DNA from: Hoplostethus atlanticus
Lineage: Eukaryota; Chordata; Actinopteri; Trachichthyiformes; Trachichthyidae
Direction of reading: 5' to 3'
Assembly (NCBI GenBank): GCA_034670405.1
Contig: JAXDDX010000007.1
Span: forward strand, 1,636,001 to 1,700,000
DNA: 64,000 nucleotides
The notes under the pieces are model-generated. The model searched no databases and was not told the DNA's origin. It saw only the letters and a list, made by a program, of their open reading frames with translations. Below, in pieces: positions 50,801 to 62,051 of the stretch. The translations under genes were made by a program, and so were the position numbers. Every line of letters starts with the position of its first letter. The first letter of the stretch is position 1.

Positions 50801-51958
50801 GGAATGGAGGAGGAGGAGGAGAGGAGGAATGTGGCAGAGCTGCTGGAGAAGGTGGAGCAGACAGTGAGGGAGGGAGGAGGACAGTGTTACTCCTGTCCTG
50901 CTTTTCAGGAGGCGGAGAACCGAGTGAGGCAGAGGCAGGTGGAGATAGCCATGGAGAGGAGGGGGAGAAAGCTAGAACAGGAAAGACCCAGAGAAACTAA
51001 TAGGAGGGTCCTCTATCCCTCCATGCAGCCCTTGACAGAGGAGGATGAAGAGGACGTGAGAGAGGATGAAATTGAGGAAATGAGGGATGAAGCAGAGAGG
51101 AGTGTCGGCACCATGAATCTGGAGAGTCTTCCTCCGATTTCACTTGCTTTGTCCCCGTCGCTTATTCGTTCCATGTGGGAAAAAGTTGGCTCCGGTGCGA
51201 AGATGGTTCCCAAGCTGTTGGCTGATGGTTCTGTGTGGGTTGGCGAAGGAGCAAAGAGGGTGGCGACTAGTCCCAGGTGGGGAGCGGTTGGAAGTGGGGC
51301 AAAAAGTGTCCACAAAATGATGATTGATAGTTCTGTGTGGGAGAAGTTAGGGGCAAAGAATGTCCCCAAGTTGACTGTAGACAGTTCTACATGGGTGGGA
51401 TCTAGAGCAAAGATGGTGACGGGAAGTCCCATGTGGGAAAAGGTCGGGTCAGGAGCCAAATCTGGGGCCAAATTAGTAGCAGACAGCTCCATGTGGGTTG
51501 GGTCTGGGGCCAAGAGTTTGGCACAGAGTCCCGTGTGGGGAAAGGTAGGATCTGGAGCCAAAATCATGGCCAGCAATTCCATGCGGGTCGGAGCCGGCAT
51601 CGGGGCCGGGGCGAAGAAGGTGGCGCAGAGTCCGGTGTGGGGCAAAGTGGGATCTGGAGCCAAAGCTGGGGCCAAGATGGTGGCCGAGAGCTCAGTGTGG
51701 GAGAAAATCAGCACCGGCGCTAAAAAGACGTCCGCTGTAGTTATAGGCGGTGCGTTGCTGGGTCTGGTGCTCGGGGTGTTTTTGGGGGGCGTGATAGGGG
51801 GCGCCCTGGGGGCCACGACTGGGTCTTTGGTCACTGAGGTGGCTAGACGGAAATTCAGCAAAGAAAACACACGGGAGGGGATGGATGTGGGGAAAACGGT
51901 GGATGACGGCGTGGAATCGCTGGCAAAAAGTGGAGAAAAACTATTGAAAACAGAATGA
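47825..51958 (+). CDS. GIMAP-family protein with two AIG1 GTPase domains
   Basis: GIMAP/AIG1 proteins are immune-associated GTPases on membranes, often C-terminally anchored. Coding exons: 47825-48160, 48366-48476, 48628-48750, 49064-49440, 49565-49630, 49733-50025, 50444-51958. The product would be about 940 aa. Domain 1: P-loop GTIGCGKT (residues 23-30), but EAPRWY in place of DTPG. A charged linker and a poly-Ser tract follow. Domain 2: P-loop GRSGAGKS, NSILG, VVDTPDWF, and LFTYADRL at the G4 position. Then an acidic stretch, about eleven W..(V)GSGAK repeats and a Gly-rich membrane segment (GGALLGLVLGVFLGGVIGG). Exon 49064-49440 is 377 nt where 376 would keep phase; the frame changes between about 49255 and 49320 in GA-rich sequence. 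Read as given, the first frame stops at 49391-49393. It could also be two genes, but the downstream phases all fit one. Confidence 0.8.
51171..51725 (+). repeat. Coding tandem repeats, W-x-x-V-GSGAK type
   Basis: In the last GIMAP exon about eleven units of 15-22 residues alternate between forms such as MWEKVGSGAK, VWVGEGAK and VWGKVGSGAK. Trp/Arg, Gly-Ser-Gly-Ala-Lys and a following SP or SS recur in register. The repeats end just before the Gly-rich hydrophobic segment. Nucleotide similarity between units (GGTC.GG.GCCAAA-like words) points to recent duplication. Confidence 0.8.
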
Positions 51959-52008
51959 GTGCTGCCAACACTCGAAAAGCAATGGCAAATAATTCAGAGC
52001 AGATTAGA

Positions 52009-52014
52009 AATAAA
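52009..52014 (+). terminator. Polyadenylation signal of the GIMAP gene
   Basis: AATAAA about 50 bases after the stop codon. Confidence 0.55.
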
Positions 52015-52279
52015 CCCTGAGTCATCTATTAAGTATTATTATATAGTATTATAGGAGATTCTGTTATAGTTGCTCATTGTATAAAAGAATTAGCAGTTGT
52101 GTCATATCATAATTATTGTAAGAAAGTAATAATGACATCATATCAATGAAACCAATTTTAGGATTATTATTCTTTACTTATTTCCTCGTCATGGCTTAGT
52201 GTGTAAATTCCAACTTCATGTTATAAGACTCAGCACTTCCTGTCATGATATTGTAATCTTACTTGCTGCCTGATTAAAG

Positions 52280-53382
52280 GACTTTAAATTTCAAGATGGT
52301 TTTAGTTTCCTGTCTGTTCCTGGTGTATCGGCGGTGCTGAGAATTCATTTAGTTTACTACAACATTGATTTTGTTCCAATAATATTACAGTATTACCTAT
52401 TTCCACTACCTACAATAGTTGCCCTCACCTTCAGCAGGCCGAGGCTACTTTAAGTGTGAGTGAATGCTGATATACAGCAACTAGTGTTTCTGTGTGCGAG
52501 TGGGCGTGGATCTGGTGGCGAGAGGGGCGCAACAGAGGGCAGCTGGAGGCGAAAGGCATTATCTCTATGTCCCAGGCTGTCGAGCATCACCCCGCTGGGC
52601 CTCCTGTATCAGAAGGAGATGGAGAGCAGGTCAACACCCCAGCAGGGCCCTGCTCCATGTACACCCCCTGTGCAGTGATGCAGCGGTAAATAGTAGTAAA
52701 TAAAAACGTTGGTAAAATGAACTCCACTTGGGAAACACACTATAGATATCTCCGTGATAATTTAGGTTTGATGTTCTTGAAAAGACACTTATATTAATGC
52801 AGCCCTTTTTACTATTGTGTACTGCAGATACACACTGATTTCTATCAGCTTAAAAGGGGAAACAAGGGGAAGCTGAGTGATGGGTTTACCCCCATGTCAC
52901 CAATCAGGGTGTTTGAGAGGGCCTGCTCTACTTACATCATCTACAAATCACCCATTGTGTTATTCTTTAAACTTTATCGACCCAGGGTAGATTCACTGAG
53001 CACTCTCGCTCTTCCTCTCTGTTCCATACCACTCGCTCTGCACACCAAATCACGTGTGCTCGTGGAGAAGAACACACGATAGATAGACAATCCTTACTGC
53101 AAAAACCTGGCGCAGACCCATCCTCTCAAATGTCTCTGCAACTGCAGAACACCCCCGGTGCCCCCCTCACTTTCCACGACCCCTGCCTCCATCTCTAACC
53201 TCTGTGTGGTTTCGGGAGGAGACAGGCCAGCCTGGCACACCAGCGTGAGGCAGAGGCAGCGGGGTTGTGCAAGCAGCTCTTCCTGTTGTGCAGTGCAGGA
53301 CCGGGTGCATAGGGGTGCCAAGAGCACCCTGGTGGCTGTTTTTCTCTCTCTCCCTTCTTCCATGCAGCGGTTGCCTCCCCAA

Positions 53383-53416
<34 letters not shown>

Positions 53417-54770
53417 CAACTACTCCCCTCCCCGGTCAATGAGACAGCACTAACTGTAGGCGTTTGCTGGCCACTTGATAGAGCCCCCCCCCCCCCTGCC
53501 TCGTCCCTTGCTGAACCCATCTCTAACCTCATCCCACATCCACTCTAACCTCTCTAACCCTCAACCACACACCAGCTGCTGTTACATAACTCCTGGCTAA
53601 TTCTTCACCACATCCACACACACACACACACGCACTTACTCACACACTCCACCTCAACCACACCCACACACACCTCCACAGTTGAGCATCTTCTACCTGA
53701 GCCCATCCAAAACTCCCGTACAACCAAACACTGAGCTGCCCTTGGGGAAAATCGAGCAACTCGTGGACTAGCTGGTTTTTTTTCCCCTATAGCCGGGATT
53801 CTCACGGTAATGTCATGGAACAGCAATGTCCGGCTGGGGGATATCACGTCACAACATTGTTTTTTTGTTTTTTTTAATCATACTGGTGTTGGAGTGTTGT
53901 TGTTTATGGCCCCCTTGTTAAAATGAGCGCTGCTATCAATCTGTCATGCTGGTGAACGACCCAAACAAACAACATGGAGGGATGGAGCGAGGCTATTCAG
54001 CCCATATCCTCCTGTAAATGTAACGCCCGCTGACAGATTACTGGATGTATTGTGTCGAGTTATGAACTACACTTATTGTTGCTTATAGTATGCTTAAAAT
54101 TGAAGTCGGCATTTTCTGATCATAGATTTAGCAGCAAGCAAGCCCACTTTTAAATCCACTTTTTAGTATTGTACATGTATAAAAGACAAAAGCAGCGTCT
54201 CACACTTACTTTCAACACTTTGAAACTAGGTGAGCGTTCCCTAAACTTGAAAAACATCAAAACATTTGGAAGCGTTGTGAAATCGTGCTGACGAAAGGCA
54301 GTCTTTGGAGTGCAATAAGAGGATGTCAAATAAGGAACAGCAAACTAAAACACACTTTATTTCTGTCTGGTACAAGTGTGTCACAATGTCCGCCAAAGCC
54401 AGGGCAGGACCTTCACCCCTGCTTGTCTGACGAAAGAAATAGGAACAATAGGAACATCAAAAAACGGCAACCTAGTTGAACGAATGCACGTCCATTGATC
54501 TTTCTGGGTTTTCATTTCATTCCAGGCATTCAGAGGCTCCGTGACTGTAGTTCAAGTCTGACAATTATTTTATTCTATTTTATTATTATTATTATTATTG
54601 TTATTATGTAAACTTTTAAGGCTGGATTTACACAGGAACAGAAAATCAGGTTTTTAACCCTTGTGGTAGGGATCGAGATTCTGTGTTTTTTTCCTGTTTA
54701 GCCAGAGAAGAAGTGAGAAGATTACATGTGCGTCATTAAGATTTTTTTAATTTTTATATATTATTTATAT
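52280..54770. other. Gene-free stretch
   Basis: No supported exon. A few open stretches at 52460-52690 and 53090-53550 lack splice signals and family similarity. It holds CA tracts (53385-53413, 53616-53631), a C run (53487-53498) and AT-rich repeats (54580-54600). Confidence 0.4.
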
Positions 54771-54778
54771 TTTTTGTA

Positions 54779-54784
54779 TATATT
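54779..54784 (-). terminator. lyl1: Possible polyadenylation signal of lyl1
   Basis: AATAAA on the - strand within AGAATAAATATATAC, about 410 bases after the lyl1 stop codon. Other AT-rich hexamers lie further downstream; the choice is inferred. Confidence 0.35.
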
Positions 54785-55191
54785 TATTCTGTGCCGATGT
54801 AAATCCAGCCTGAGACATTGCCCAATTCTATTTCCAAGACCTCAATCTGTATCATTTATCGATGCTGCTGATTCACGCTGTTTCAAACATGATGGCCTCG
54901 TTTTGATATAAAACACACGTTTGTATTTGAACATTGAGCCGCACACACTCAAGTTCGCACATCACTGGAAAAGGACAGAGAGACAGTGAAAACTACAAAA
55001 TATGCACTGATTCAAACGGTGTCGTAGCTGAGCTCGCAGCCTCGTGGCGCAGAAGAGAGGAACCACACGGACTCCTGTGTCTTTAAACACTGTGGCCATC
55101 TCACGACAACTGCGTCTCCTTTCCTGTCTTGTCAGTTTGACGTTTGACCCCCCCAATGGTCGCACGCCTCTTTGTCTGATGTCTCGCAGTG

Positions 55192-58146
55192 TCATCGCTC
55201 ATCATTTGTGGCTGCCACCGTCCTTATCTGACCCTTGACCTTCCCCAAAATGCCATGGGCCACCAATGAGGTCTTGGCCCCAAAGCTCTCCTCGCTGTCC
55301 GTGTCGCCATAGCAACTAGATGTTGCTGGGGAATTAGCCAGGGCAATGACCGAATCAGTTGAGTCTCTATCTCTGAGGGACGTCGCCATGGCAGGACGGG
55401 CCGAAGCTGGCGGCAGGCAGCGGGGTGGAGGGGGTGTGCCACACTGGAAAAGGGGGTTCAGTTTGTTGCCGTCCAACCCGCCCTTGGTGCTCTCCTCCTC
55501 GGCCTCATCCTCGGCCGAGTTCCTGGTCTTGTCCTGGGCCTGGTCGTTGAGGAGAGTGACCAGGAAGTTGATGTATTTCATGGCCAGGCGGAGGATCTCG
55601 TTCTTGCTGAGCTTCTTGTCGGGAGGGTGCGTGGGGATGAGCTTCCTCAGATCCGAGAAAGCCCCGTTCACGTTCTGCTGCCGCCAGCGCTCGCGGCTGT
55701 TGGTGAAGACGCGCCGGGCGAGCTTCTGAGGAGGGCCTGCCAGACAGACATACACTGTGTAAGGGTGCAGAACATACATAGTGAATCACATGAAGGTTAA
55801 TAGTATTTTCACAAACACACTTTCAAACATGCAAACAAACCCATAGGAAAGCAAAACCCAAGAAGAGATCTCATATTTATACCTTTTACATCTCCTAGAC
55901 ACAAATTAGCTTTTTTTTAAGACTAAGATGAGACTAAAGGCTTTAGGTTTTAGGAGAAACATTTCAGAAGAAGGTGATCACAAAATGAGATCTCTCCCGT
56001 ATTTCTCAGGAGATGAAGCAAAGAGGAAAGGTTTTTATTTTAATCTTGTTTAGACACACAGAAACTCACAATCATTGAGCTCCATCTCAAAATGTGAAGA
56101 GGGTCTCCTCTTGATCCGGCTGCTGGTGAAGACCCCGTAGCTACCAGAGGAACCAAGGTAAGAACTGGAGAGAAATGTGATGAAAATGTATTAGAAACAC
56201 TGTTGTGACTGAGACTGTGACTGTAAAACCCAGCTACGTAAATAAAGAAAACCAATTGAATCATACGTTAGACCATTCCAGCTCACGTAATCACTCCAAA
56301 TTGAGATGAACCTTTGAGAACGGATGGAGCCAGCAAGAGAACGGTGGAAGCCATTAACTGTGGCGTGATTACGCTAGTGGCGTTGACTGTGCATGCAGAG
56401 CTAGAGCCCAGTCTCATTAAGCCTGGTTACTATATAGCTGATTCTACTTCTGGGCGATGAAATAGATCAATGTTTCCTGCTGGGGGAAGGAATCTTATTC
56501 CCAGATCGCCATGACAGATGGGGAAGCTATAGACAAAAACGTGGCTCGATACTGAAGAGGAACCGTTCAGGATGGAGGAACAGTAGGAAGGCTTTCATAA
56601 TGGCTGCAAATGAACGTGTCCCTTCATGAGAGAGGGTACTCCACATGTTCAGTGTTCTGAAGCTTTATTTTTTTCAATTGAACTAGTGCTGCAGCCTGTA
56701 CGCTTACAACCATACTAGTTTCAGTTGCAGTTAAAAGTACACGTGTACTTCAAGTGCTACCTCCAGCGTTTTGATTCTAATCGCATGAAGAAGAAAAAGA
56801 AAAACATTGGGCGATGCAGCTCACGTTCAGCAACCAGATGTACTGTATATCTAACGTGTTGCGTGAGAAATGTGAGATGCCCCTTTATAACAGCACGTAT
56901 CCTGCTGTCAATTTCACAATTCATACCCATAACTGTGAAACATAACCACTATAAATCACAATGGGAAGTCATGAAGTCTCAGCAGTTAAAGGTTTCACAT
57001 GAAACAGAAACGTGGCCTCAGCACCGCAGTGGCATCATGATTACTAGAGACAACTAACCATACCAGGATACTATTCCACATCCTCTCACCTGGCGAAAAG
57101 GCGGCGAGTGAATTAGCAGTATATGTTTGCCTTTTATTTGATATATCTTGTAATGTTGTATAAAAATCTAAAGTCAGCATTGCCTATAATAAAGAATACC
57201 ATAATAAATAAATAATAATAAATAATAAAACATTTTTCTAAAAGGTTTAAATGCAACCTATGTATACATTTGACTGGAAATGAAGCGGAGCAGCCAGGTA
57301 TTCTAGCAAAAAGATTGTTTAATACCGTCCCCTTTCCCCTTTACTGTATATTACTATCAGTGGTGTCATCCAATGTGGGATCCTAATAAACCAATTCTCA
57401 CCTGGAGAAGAAAGGGTGTGGAGGCAGGTACTGGTGGGGCAACAGGGGCCCCGGGGAGGGAGCTGAGGGGCCTCCAGGACCTCCAGGACCCCCGGGGCTG
57501 GCCGCTGACAGTGAGGTGAGCTGGGTGAGGCGGAAGTCCCCGTGGGGCCCGTGAAGGAGGTTAGGAATTGGGTGCAGGGCAGTCAAAGGGGTGTTGGGGA
57601 GGGGGAGAGGAGGCTTGCTGTGACCGAGGCTGATGACCGGAATGTGGGGAGGAAGAGGAGCGGCGGAGGAGGATGAGGCCGAAGGGAACGAGGCGGTGGA
57701 TGTTGGAGTGGGGAGAGGACATGGGGAGGTCTTGGAGTCCATGGCTGGTGCCGGGAGGAGAGGAGGTGGGGAGGAAAGCGTTGGGGAACCGGTGGCGGCG
57801 ATGGCGGTCGGCCCTCCTCTTTTCTCCTCCTCCATCTCCATGACGATGAGCTCAGGTGCAACGGCTGTATCCGCCCGGCGATTGGGTACTGCTGTTGTGG
57901 TGGTGATAAGGGGTTGAAGTGAGGTGGCAGCGGGGATGTCCGTGTCTCCCTTGTGCCCAGTCTTGTTAGCCGGATGTGGACTGCTGATAGCGTCCGGAGA
58001 GGGTGAAGGCTGCTTCTGGAAGGGACTGTTTTGCTCCGTGGAGGCAGAGGAGGAGGAGGAGGAGGAGGAGGAGGAGGAGAGGAAGAGGAGCGAGGTAGGT
58101 CTGGGGGTGAGGCAGGCAGGCCGGCGGGGTTCAGCTTCTCCATCAT
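55192..58146 (-). CDS. lyl1: LYL1-type bHLH transcription factor
   Basis: LYL1 and TAL1 are class II bHLH factors of blood and endothelial development that bind E-boxes with E-proteins and join LMO2/GATA complexes. Exons (- strand): 58146-57402, 56164-56070, 55736-55192. The bHLH is at the start of the last exon ([20 protein letters not shown], then [19 protein letters not shown]). The middle exon encodes SSRIKRRPS, and the first exon [11 protein letters not shown], a LYL1 signature. PQKLARRVF and linkage to nfix (human NFIX-LYL1) also favour LYL1 over TAL1. The start MMEKL with a good Kozak context at 58146 is family-like, but its frame differs from the rest of the exon: the shift falls in the (TCC)n Ser/Pro tract at 58046-58080 (one base short or two too many). 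Downstream phases fit. The N-terminal region is longer than in human LYL1 (280 aa). An internal in-frame start lies at 57841. Confidence 0.9.
58046..58080 (-). repeat. lyl1: (TCC)n tract in the lyl1 first coding exon
   Basis: About twelve TCC units on the coding strand. The family-like start codon and the downstream coding sequence are in different frames on either side, so tract length decides whether the long N-terminal form can be made. Confidence 0.8.
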
Positions 58147-58241
58147 GGTGGTGAGGTCTCTGGGGAGACCGTGTCAGCGCCAAGCCTCTCTTTCCCTGTT
58201 CGGTTGCCTCTCCCCCAGTGTGTGTACTGTCAGCGTGGGTA

Positions 58242-58243
<2 letters not shown>

Positions 58244-58276
<33 letters not shown>
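58244..58276. repeat. (TG)n microsatellite at the lyl1 5' side
   Basis: About 16 units roughly 100 bp upstream of the lyl1 start codon, in the 5' UTR or promoter. Confidence 0.95.
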
Positions 58277-58278
<2 letters not shown>

Positions 58279-60586
58279 TGTGAGTGTTCATGCGTACCAC
58301 CTGCAGCTATTCCTATGGACCTCTGCAGACCTCTAGCCTAGTGTATGTGTCTTTTCCATGAAACAATCCTGTATTTCCAGACTCCTGCAGATAATGCACT
58401 ATTTTGCGTCCCTATGTCACTTAAAACTGCACGTTGCTCTTCCGGCCAACTCAACATCCGTACGTCCTTCTTATCAGTATAAGGGTTCTTGCGCTTTTCC
58501 CATTAGTCCAGAGTATGTGTGCCTCGGCTGGGGCTACAGCTGCCCTCTAGCTCAGTCTGGCCCAGCATCATTACCCATCATCCTGGGGCGTGTTGGTGTT
58601 GTGTGTTTGCAGCTGTATCTGGAGTGTGAGCGAATGTGAGCTTGCATTGATTCCCTCGCTAGAACATTACAGGAGCTGCCCGTGAACACACTCCTTGTAG
58701 AAATGGAGGGCTGATCCAGACTCTGGTTTGGGGTGGATGTCTGTCTTTTTCTTACGGTACATCCTGAGCAGTCCAGGCTGTTTTTTTTCGAAATGGGTCT
58801 CCAGTGGCCGCTCTTGATGAGTCTATCGGTCTGTGCGTACTTTGAGGATGTGAGTCAAAATCCTTTTAAACATTCAAAGTCTCCCAGGCCGCTAAAGATT
58901 GGATTGATATCAAAGAGTCTGTCGAACAAAAGAAAAAGACAAAAAGCCCACAGGATATATCATTAGTGAAGGATAGTGAAGGATAAGGCAATAAGATGTG
59001 AAAATGTAAAGACCCGAAGGCCAACATTTGCATTGCACAAGCTTGTGATTTTTTTAACTGTTGACTCGCGGAAATGTAATGAGTGGTTGGCGGGGAGATT
59101 TCCTAAATGGAAGCTTTCCTTCAGGTCAGAATTTGAATTCAATTCATGTCAGTGTACATCCCTGTATATCTTTCACCAGAAGCGCTGTTGTTGGATGTCG
59201 GTGGTAGGGGTTACTATTGTGCCTCGCTGATTAAAGAAGTGAGCTCTCATTTCTACTCCGCTCTGCAAAACACACAGACACTGACTCTGAATTGTCGAGT
59301 TTTGCAACAGTAATTCTTCCCTTTTTGTGTTTTCCAGTAGTCATGTCTTTTGTTCCTTCTTTAATGACGATGCTCACAGGTTGGGTTTTAAAGCAGCAAT
59401 TGCTTTATTTATCATGAAGAAACCCAAAGATGATGTTTAGAGAAAGCTCAACGTGTACGTGGATGCAAGTGAATGTTTGACAGGCTAACATAACGACATT
59501 CAAGTGTAAAGTTAAATATTTTAGCTGGAAGCATCATTTGCTGTACAAACTTAAGGCAATTCAGAGCAAAACAGAGCCATAAAAAATCCCCATACATTTT
59601 GGAATTTCAACGAAAAGTATTTAATCCTTAAAAAGAGTCATGCCTGTATCATATTGAGCTGTATGGATTTAAAAAGTAATACTGTAAATATTACAAAATA
59701 CTACAAAATAAATTAAGGATGTTGGGATTAATTCATCAACTGACATTATTTTGAAAGTTATCTTGATTTAACTTTTCATAGCGTTAGATTGTGCTTTTGT
59801 CAGATATATATTTTATTTTCTCTGTGTTATATTCATATATATCTTTGCCTTATATTATCATTTAATGCCCAGTGTGCTGTACATTTACCATAAAGAGTAG
59901 ATAGCCAAAAATATCATTCAACCTTTGATATAATTGATATATTGATATAAATCCATTAGTTTTTTTTTATTATCAATTTGTAATAGTTATTATACAAAAC
60001 ATAGAATTGACTAAATGAACACGGCAGCTATGACAGTAATCCCTACAATGTTTCATTTTTTCAATTAATATCTAAAATAAATAACAGACTGTAAACTGCT
60101 GATTTACTGTCAGCTAAACCAAAAAACACCTTGACAAAATACAAATACTCACAAATGCATTGTGGCCCCCCAGTGTGGCCCGTCTGTCTGTCAGGTTAAA
60201 ATCCACCGGAGTCCAAGTCAACTGTGAACGCACATGTTGTAGCCTCTCCTCTTCCTCCTCCTCCTCCTCCTCGTCCTCGTCCTCTGTGTTTTAACGTCCT
60301 CCTCCTCCTCCTCCTCCTCCTCCTCCTCAGGTCCCTCACACTTCACTGCAGGCTGGCAGAGGAGGCGAGCCCGTCAGCGTCCGTCACTCTGAGGTCAGAA
60401 CTGGAGCCAAACAGTCCCAAGGATCCACAGAGAAATGAACCAGGAGCGAAAGTGAATGAGGATCAAAACACACTTTTTGTTTTATTTGTCTTTAGTTGTG
60501 AAGTCGCTCCTTAAGACGAAGACACACTCACAACGTGGGGGTGGACGCTGCTGGTTATGCCGTCCCCTTGTCCTTATGTCATGCTC

Positions 60587-60628
<42 letters not shown>

Positions 60629-60753
60629 CTCTCCTCTCTCTCTTTTCTCTATGCCTGTCCTGTCTATCCTTCCTTCTCTTGCTCTCCTCGCCAACGAGAC
60701 ACAATGCTCTAGTTGGTTGCCAGTCGAAGAGCTCTGGTATTGGCGAATGGGAG

Positions 60754-60813
<60 letters not shown>

Positions 60814-61033
60814 CATGTTGCAAGGAGAGTTTTCCGCTCCCTGCTGGACAAGAGGATGTGCTCGTACAATATGGTGGCTGCTGATAAGAGCCTCAAAAGC
60901 TGCCTGTGGCCTGTAGATAAGGAAACACCCCCCCACCCCCCACGCAATACCAACACACACACATACACACATTCATTACACATCTCTCACACACACACGT
61001 ACAAACAGGTTCACGGCTGCGTGTGCGTGTACA

Positions 61034-61074
<41 letters not shown>

Positions 61075-61209
61075 ATTCACACACACATCACACTAGACTG
61101 GTCAGTCCCGGACTTTGAAGGGTCTTGGATCGTTACCAAGAATCGAGCTGCACTTACATCAAAATATAATAACAGATGAAAACGTACGCATACACACATG
61201 CACGCATAT

Positions 61210-61252
<43 letters not shown>

Positions 61253-61692
61253 AATAGACAATGCCATATTTAATAAAAGCACTTGGGGAATTACCTCAAA
61301 GCATTAATAGGTAATTCCCCAAGCCTAAAGCCTAAAGTTCATGGTAATAAATGTCTGTTATTAGACTTCATTTTTCTGTGTTGTCCCCAGAGAGCATCTC
61401 CCAGCACAAACACAATATGTGTTTGCAATAGATTATACCAACACAAACGGTCTTTTTTCACCAGACCTGACACAGGTTGAGGACATGAGAAGAGGTAAGC
61501 AGACGGATAAATAGAGGGAGACTGAGAGGGAAAAACGAGGAACAGGAGAAGCTGGGTTTCTGTGGTCCTCTGTCATTACATCAGACCGCACCTGTGCCAC
61601 TCATGACCAGCATGCAAGTCGTCATCGTGGTCACTTTCCTCTCCAAGAGCTCCCAAACTTCCTTCCTATATCTGTCTCTCTACCATCTCTCT

Positions 61693-61727
<35 letters not shown>

Positions 61728-61815
61728 GACCTCAGGGTCAGCACCTCTCTTACATTCCCTCAGTCCATTTCCTTCTTAGACAGTCTGAAACACAAACACT
61801 GTAAAGGCTTTACAG
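58277..61815. other. Region upstream of lyl1, no supported gene
   Basis: It probably holds the lyl1 promoter (GATA-like words AGATAA near 58388 and TTATCA near 58471). The rest is AT-rich (59400-60170), then CTC repeats (60255-60330), opposed CT and GA tracts (60590-60626, 60757-60813) and CA tracts (61046-61070, 61214-61250). No exon with splice signals and family similarity was found. Confidence 0.45.
60590..60813. repeat. Opposed (CT)n and (GA)n tracts
   Basis: A 37-bp CT tract (60590-60626) and a 57-bp GA tract with one interruption (60757-60813) are complementary and 130 bp apart, so one strand could fold into a long stem. Confidence 0.9.
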
Positions 61816-62049
61816 TTACGTGACCTTGCGGGTCCTGGGAAAGAAAGCAAAGTCGCAGAGAAACCATTCAACAAATCTATCACCATCGTCGTTGTTGTCG
61901 TCATCCGAGTCATCGTAACCGTTGCCGCCGTCACCAAAGACACCGAGCGGTATGGGGTTGAATGCGCTGAAATAACAGCCGAGGTCTTTGCGCCGCTGGT
62001 CTGTCACACTCTTTTGCGTCCGGCACCTGCGGTTCCAGTTGATCACACT
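61816..62049 (-). CDS. Possible terminal exon of an unknown gene
   Basis: Not recognised. An AG at 62051-62050 (- strand) precedes 77 open codons ending in TAA 61818-61816. The peptide has SVINWNRRCRTQK, QRRKDLGCYFSAFNPIPLG, an acidic Asp/Asn run and FVEWFLCDFAFFP near the end. It is not simple repeat and is richer in varied residues than the chance open stretches nearby. Two of its three Cys are 17 residues apart. No upstream exon was identified in the window, and the acceptor lacks a strong pyrimidine tract. Confidence 0.3.
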   Translation of the reverse strand, partial: SVINWNRRCRTQKSVTDQRRKDLGCYFSAFNPIPLGVFGDGGNGYDDSDDDNNDDGDRFVEWFLCDFAFFPRTRKVT

Positions 62050-62051
62050 CT

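Noticed and set aside
51013-51870. 285-codon - strand open stretch
   Set aside because: Exact antisense of the GIMAP repeat domain; its repeats mirror those of the coding strand.
52460-52703. Three overlapping short open frames
   Set aside because: No splice context, no homology, and all three frames are open because of GC-rich composition.
55192-58146. TAL1 identity for the bHLH gene
   Set aside because: The bHLH core alone would allow it, but [20 protein letters not shown] (TAL1 has VVRRIF) and linkage to nfix favour LYL1.
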